Source of the DNA: Planctomycetaceae bacterium | GTDB lineage: Bacteria; Planctomycetota; Planctomycetia; Pirellulales; JAEUIK01 | Assembly: GCA_016793185.1 (NCBI GenBank) | Contig: JAEUIK010000664.1 | Span: 1-10,258, forward strand | Direction: 5' to 3' | DNA: 10,258 nt | Part shown: piece by piece, positions 6,946-10,258 of the stretch | How the letters are laid out: every line of letters starts with the position of its first letter | How positions within the stretch are numbered: the stretch's first letter is position 1 | The notes under the pieces: generated by a model | Told to the model about the DNA's origin: nothing | Seen by the model: the letters and a program-made list of their open reading frames with translations, nothing else | The model's database searches: none | Position numbers and translations under genes: made by a program

Positions 6946-8901
6946 ATGTGCATGCTCCGTTTCGAGGCGAACCTCCTCCGAGCCTGCGCGATTGCCTGCC
7001 TGGCGGCGTGCATGAGTGCGGGCGACTGCCTGCACGCGGCCGACGCGGTTCACGCAGTCGCGACACAGGGAAACGTGATGGTCCCGATGCGCGACGGCGT
7101 GCGGCTCGCGACCGATGTCTATCTGCCGGCGCGGAACGGCAAGCCGCTCGACGAGCGCCTCCCCACGATCCTGATGCGAACTCCCTATGGCAAGTCCGGA
7201 CTCAAAGAGGGCGCGCCGGCCAACGCCGACGGCAGGTACTTCGCCGAACGGGGTTATGCCGTCGTGATCCAGGACACCCGCGGCCGGTACCAATCGGAAG
7301 GGGTCTGGCACATGCTCACCGACGACGGCCGCGACGGTTTCGATACCTGCGCCTGGATCGGCCAACAACCCTGGTCGAACGGCAAGGTCGGTACGATCGG
7401 CACCTCGTATGTCGGCGGTACCCAGCATGCGTTGGCGCTCGAACGTCCACCGGAGTTGGTGACAGCCATTCCGGTCGACGCGATGTCGAACCTCGGCTTT
7501 GCCGGCATGCGCAACGGGGGCGCGTTCGAGCTGCGCTTCTGGAACTGGATCTACTCGATCGCGGGACCGCACGGCAGCCGGCAAGCGCGCGATCCGGCCA
7601 CGGCGGCCATGCTCCTCGAAATGCAGGAGAGCCGGCGCGATTACCTGCTGCGGCTGCCGCTGCGGCGCGGCACGACGCCGCTGAAATTCTTGCCCGAGTA
7701 CGAAGAGTGGCTCGTCGACGCCATGGGGCACGGACTCAACGACGAGTTCTGGCGGCAGAACAACATCATCGACCAGGCCAGCCAGTACAAGGACATTCCC
7801 CTCTACCTCGTGGGAGGCTGGTACGACTCGTGGGCGGGCTGTACGTCGGCCAACTACAAGGCCCTGGCCAAGAAGCTCAAGAGCCCGATTTATTTGATCA
7901 TGGGCCCTTGGATTCACGGGCAACAGGGTGGTTCGGCCCACGGCCAGGTGAGCTTCGGCCCCGCCGCGGCAATCCCCGATCCACGGGCCTGGCGCCTCGA
8001 ATGGTACGACCATTGGCTCCGGGGGATCGAGAACAGCGTCGGCCGCCGCGAACCCTTCGCGAGCCGAGTGCGAATCTTCGTGATGGGAACCGGAGACGGC
8101 AGCAAGGACCAGAAATCCGGACACCTCAACCACGGCGGCTACTGGCGCGACGAGCAAGAATGGCCGCTGACTCGGGCGACTGCGACGCCCTATTACCTGC
8201 ACCCGTCCGGCCAACTTCAGACAGCCGTTCCCGCGTCCGACGCCGGCGCAACGAGCTTCACGTTCGATCCGCGAAATCCGGTCCCCACGATCGGCGGCAA
8301 TATCTCGTCGGGCGACGGAATTCTCCTGCAGGGGGCTTGGGACCAGCGCGGCGGGCCGCACGTGTGGAACATGCCCGAGCCCATCCCGTTGGCGGCGCGG
8401 AACGACGTGCTGGTGTTCCAGACCGAACCGCTGTCCGCCGACGTCGAGGTGACCGGCGACATCGTCGTCCGGTTGTGGATCACGTCGTCCGCATCGGATA
8501 CCGACTTCACCGCCAAGTTGATCGACGTTTATCCGCCGAGCGCCGACTTTCCCCGCGGCTTCGACCTGAATATCGGCGACGGCATCCGCCGGGCCCGCTT
8601 TCGCGAATCGCTGTCGCACCGCGCATTCATGGAGCCGGGCCAGACCTACCCCCTCGAGATCCAGCTCTATCCCACCTCGAACGTCTTCAAGGCGGGACAC
8701 CGGATTCGGGTCGACATCTCGAGCAGTAACTTCCCGCGCTTCGACGTGAACCCGAACACGGGCGAGCACCTGAATCGCAACCGCCGCGTGCAAACGGCCA
8801 TCAACACCGTGCTGCACGACGCGGATCACCCGTCGCACATCCTGCTGCCGATCGTCCCGATCGAACCTGCGAGAATTCCGGCCCCTGCCAGCGGGCGCTA
8901 A
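6946..8901 (+). CDS. Secreted CocE/NonD-family serine hydrolase (X-Pro dipeptidyl-peptidase S15 fold)
   Basis: This alpha/beta-hydrolase of 651 residues belongs to a family that cleaves esters or amides, including cocaine esterase, glutaryl-7-ACA acylase and X-Pro dipeptidyl-peptidases. An N-terminal signal of about 31 residues precedes the catalytic domain, which opens with VMVPMRDGVRLATDVYLPA (44-62). The oxyanion-side Tyr is in RTPYGKSG (78-85), and QDTRGRYQSEG is at 109-119. The nucleophile elbow is GTSYVGG, with Ser154. The triad is completed by Asp294 in GGWYDSW and His324 in GPWIHG. The C-terminal jelly-roll (about 490-640) contains DVEVTGDIVVRLWITSSASDTDF and ends with the conserved ISSSNFPRFDVNPNTGE. 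All catalytic residues are present. GGGAG at 6938-6942 is 3 nt from ATG 6946 and 9 nt from ATG 6952, so the second start (two residues shorter) is equally or more likely. It is the last gene of the operon and overlaps the opposite gene at its stop. Confidence 0.93.
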   Translation: MCMLRFEANLLRACAIACLAACMSAGDCLHAADAVHAVATQGNVMVPMRDGVRLATDVYLPARNGKPLDERLPTILMRTPYGKSGLKEGAPANADGRYFAERGYAVVIQDTRGRYQSEGVWHMLTDDGRDGFDTCAWIGQQPWSNGKVGTIGTSYVGGTQHALALERPPELVTAIPVDAMSNLGFAGMRNGGAFELRFWNWIYSIAGPHGSRQARDPATAAMLLEMQESRRDYLLRLPLRRGTTPLKFLPEYEEWLVDAMGHGLNDEFWRQNNIIDQASQYKDIPLYLVGGWYDSWAGCTSANYKALAKKLKSPIYLIMGPWIHGQQGGSAHGQVSFGPAAAIPDPRAWRLEWYDHWLRGIENSVGRREPFASRVRIFVMGTGDGSKDQKSGHLNHGGYWRDEQEWPLTRATATPYYLHPSGQLQTAVPASDAGATSFTFDPRNPVPTIGGNISSGDGILLQGAWDQRGGPHVWNMPEPIPLAARNDVLVFQTEPLSADVEVTGDIVVRLWITSSASDTDFTAKLIDVYPPSADFPRGFDLNIGDGIRRARFRESLSHRAFMEPGQTYPLEIQLYPTSNVFKAGHRIRVDISSSNFPRFDVNPNTGEHLNRNRRVQTAINTVLHDADHPSHILLPIVPIEPARIPAPASGR

Positions 8902-10256
8902 TCCTGCGGCGCCTGGCCGAGCGGCCACAGCTCGAAGCGGCGCACGAACATCTCGGCCAATTCGGTCTGCAACAGCAGCTTGCCCGAGTCGGGTTTGACG
9001 TCGACCGCTTCGTTCACGGTCTTGCCATTAACCTTATAGAGCAGTTTCGGCCCGGCGGCGATCACTTCGAGCCTGGTCCATTCCCCCTGCGGACCGTCGA
9101 CATCCTCGCGGCCGCGGAAACCGAGCTTGTCTTCCCACTCGACGTCGCGTCCGTACCAGTTGACGCGCCCGGCAGTGACGGTCGTCCGTTCGCCTCCCGC
9201 CTTCCAGACCATCTCTCCGTCGCGATCCTTGGCGATCTCGGCGGTCACCTGCGTGGGAAAGAGTCGGCCGGTCACAGGATCGGTCCCTTGCAAGACAAGC
9301 AGATCGCCCACGCCCCCTTCGATGATCTGCGCTTCGATCGAGGCCATCCAGGTGTTGCCATAGCCGCCGTCGGGCCCCCAGCCGTGAACCAGCAGCCCCG
9401 AGTCGCGGGTCTTGGCGGTGCGGTCTCCCCAGGTCTTCTCGCCCCACTTGTACTCGAGGATGAGGTGATAATCGCGATAGGCCTGCTGCGTGATCAGGCC
9501 GCCGAGCCCTTCGCCGGTGATGTGCAGCACCCCCTCTTCGACGCGGAAGTTCCGCTGGGGATCGGCGTACTTCGAATCGCGCAACCAGGTGTACAACCCT
9601 TCGAGATTGCGGCCGTTGAAGATGCGGATCGGCCCGTCGGTCGGCCGAATCGCCGCCTGGCGGTCGCGGTAGGGGGCCGGCTCGCCAGGGAGTTCCCGAA
9701 TCGAGATATTGCGAAACGCCACGGGATCGTTATGGCCGGCGAAACCGAAGAAGCCGCTCGAACGATGCGCACCGGCCGGCACCGCACCCTCCTTCGATTC
9801 CTGCACCTGGCTGAGATCGGCGTCGACGATCGTGAAGCCGTTGAGCTCGACCGTCACGTGCGACCCGCGCATGGTGACTTGCTGGAAGTTCCACTCGCCC
9901 GTTGGCCGCAAGTATCCCCGTTTTGCGGGGACCAGCCCGTAGGCCGAACCGTGATACTGGCGCGGATCAAGATTGGCGTACATGGGATGCTCGTTGTCGA
10001 GCACCTGCAGCTCGAGCCCCTCGATGTGCGGCTGTCCCTGGCCCGAGAAGCGGACGGCCAGCCCGTTGTTGCCCCCGGGGGGGAGCTTGAACTCGAGCCG
10101 CGCGACAAAGTCGGCGTACTCGCGCGTGGTGAGGAGGTTGCCCCCTTTGCCCGACTTGCAGACGATGGCGCCGTCGACGACTTCGTAGTTGTCGGTTGCA
10201 CCCTGCCAGCCCGCGAGGTCTTTGCCATTGAAGAGCGCGACGAACTTCTCGTCGGG
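8898..10256 (-). CDS. Tandem DUF1080 (3-keto-disaccharide hydrolase) protein, N-terminus outside window
   Basis: The visible part is 452 residues, open to the right window edge. A start at 10004 would be internal, because coherent domain sequence continues upstream of it. The first DUF1080 copy (visible 6 to about 190) opens with FVALFNGKDLAGWQG and contains LEFKLPPGGNNGLAVRF (54-70) and QPHIEGLELQVLD (75-87). The second copy (about 208-445) opens with GPIRIFNGRNLEGLYTW and contains YHLILEYKWG (about 263-272), RDSGLLVHG (284-292) and SIEAQIIEGG (306-315), and ends with LWPLGQ. Both show the LamG-like concanavalin fold pattern of PF06439, whose characterised members cleave 3-keto-glycosides and often sit near Gfo/Idh/MocA dehydrogenases. 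The protein is expected to be exported, but the signal is not in view. Its TAG stop overlaps the CocE TAA stop. Both copies look intact, and the substrate is unknown. Confidence 0.9.
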   Translation of the reverse strand, partial: PDEKFVALFNGKDLAGWQGATDNYEVVDGAIVCKSGKGGNLLTTREYADFVARLEFKLPPGGNNGLAVRFSGQGQPHIEGLELQVLDNEHPMYANLDPRQYHGSAYGLVPAKRGYLRPTGEWNFQQVTMRGSHVTVELNGFTIVDADLSQVQESKEGAVPAGAHRSSGFFGFAGHNDPVAFRNISIRELPGEPAPYRDRQAAIRPTDGPIRIFNGRNLEGLYTWLRDSKYADPQRNFRVEEGVLHITGEGLGGLITQQAYRDYHLILEYKWGEKTWGDRTAKTRDSGLLVHGWGPDGGYGNTWMASIEAQIIEGGVGDLLVLQGTDPVTGRLFPTQVTAEIAKDRDGEMVWKAGGERTTVTAGRVNWYGRDVEWEDKLGFRGREDVDGPQGEWTRLEVIAAGPKLLYKVNGKTVNEAVDVKPDSGKLLLQTELAEMFVRRFELWPLGQAPQD

Positions 10257-10258
10257 CG

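Noticed and set aside
6274..8928. 884-residue minus-strand open frame antisense to the transporter, cupin and hydrolase
   Set aside because: It is a typical shadow frame of GC-rich coding DNA: rich in Arg, Gly, His and Asp, no domain, and opposite three well-supported genes.
10002..10004. GTG at 10004 as the start of the DUF1080 gene
   Set aside because: Clear first-domain DUF1080 sequence continues in frame to the window edge, so the GTG encodes an internal Val.
1..10258. Mobile element, CRISPR, phage or defence system
   Set aside because: I found no transposase, integrase, terminal repeats, spacer array or defence domain. All large frames are metabolic genes of similar composition.

Overview
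The window is about 10.3 kb of GC-rich, densely coded bacterial chromosome. A planctomycete, probably of the Pirellula/Blastopirellula type, fits best. The reasons are a Gfo/Idh/MocA dehydrogenase with a twin-arginine signal, a secreted protein with two DUF1080 (3-keto-disaccharide hydrolase) domains, and a secreted CocE-type hydrolase beside sugar-metabolism genes. This assignment is an inference from gene content; no rRNA or tRNA is present. I see no transposase, integrase, CRISPR array or phage gene.

Left part (1-3349): the 3' end of an unrecognised gene overlaps by 4 nt (ATGA) with a D-glycerate 2-kinase of the DUF4147/MOFRL type. The kinase converges on pgi (glucose-6-phosphate isomerase, minus strand). 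Only 22 bp separate the two stop codons, and those bases hold a short inverted repeat. A gap of about 330 bp (3350-3679) separates pgi from the next, divergent gene and carries candidate promoters in both directions.

Middle part (3680-5322): a Tat-exported Gfo/Idh/MocA oxidoreductase is followed by a 200-bp gap. That gap holds a perfect 9-bp inverted repeat, an internal 10-bp palindrome and a degenerate 18-bp direct repeat. Together these allow two mutually exclusive hairpins ahead of the transporter gene.

Right part (5323-10258): an MFS transporter of the anion:cation symporter type, a small cupin and a secreted CocE/NonD serine hydrolase are spaced by only 9 bp each and look like one operon. 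The hydrolase gene meets, tail to tail with a 4-nt stop-codon overlap, a minus-strand gene that runs off the window and encodes a tandem DUF1080 protein.

How the genes may work together: pgi and the glycerate kinase serve central carbon metabolism. The exported dehydrogenase, the DUF1080 protein, the symporter and the CocE hydrolase suggest breakdown outside the cytoplasm of a glycoside or an acylated or amidated sugar or organic acid, followed by uptake. The substrate cannot be read from the sequence. I did not find a clearly new system. The points most worth a second look are the tandem DUF1080 protein, the alternative-hairpin leader before the transporter, the unclear transporter start, and the MFS-cupin-CocE operon.
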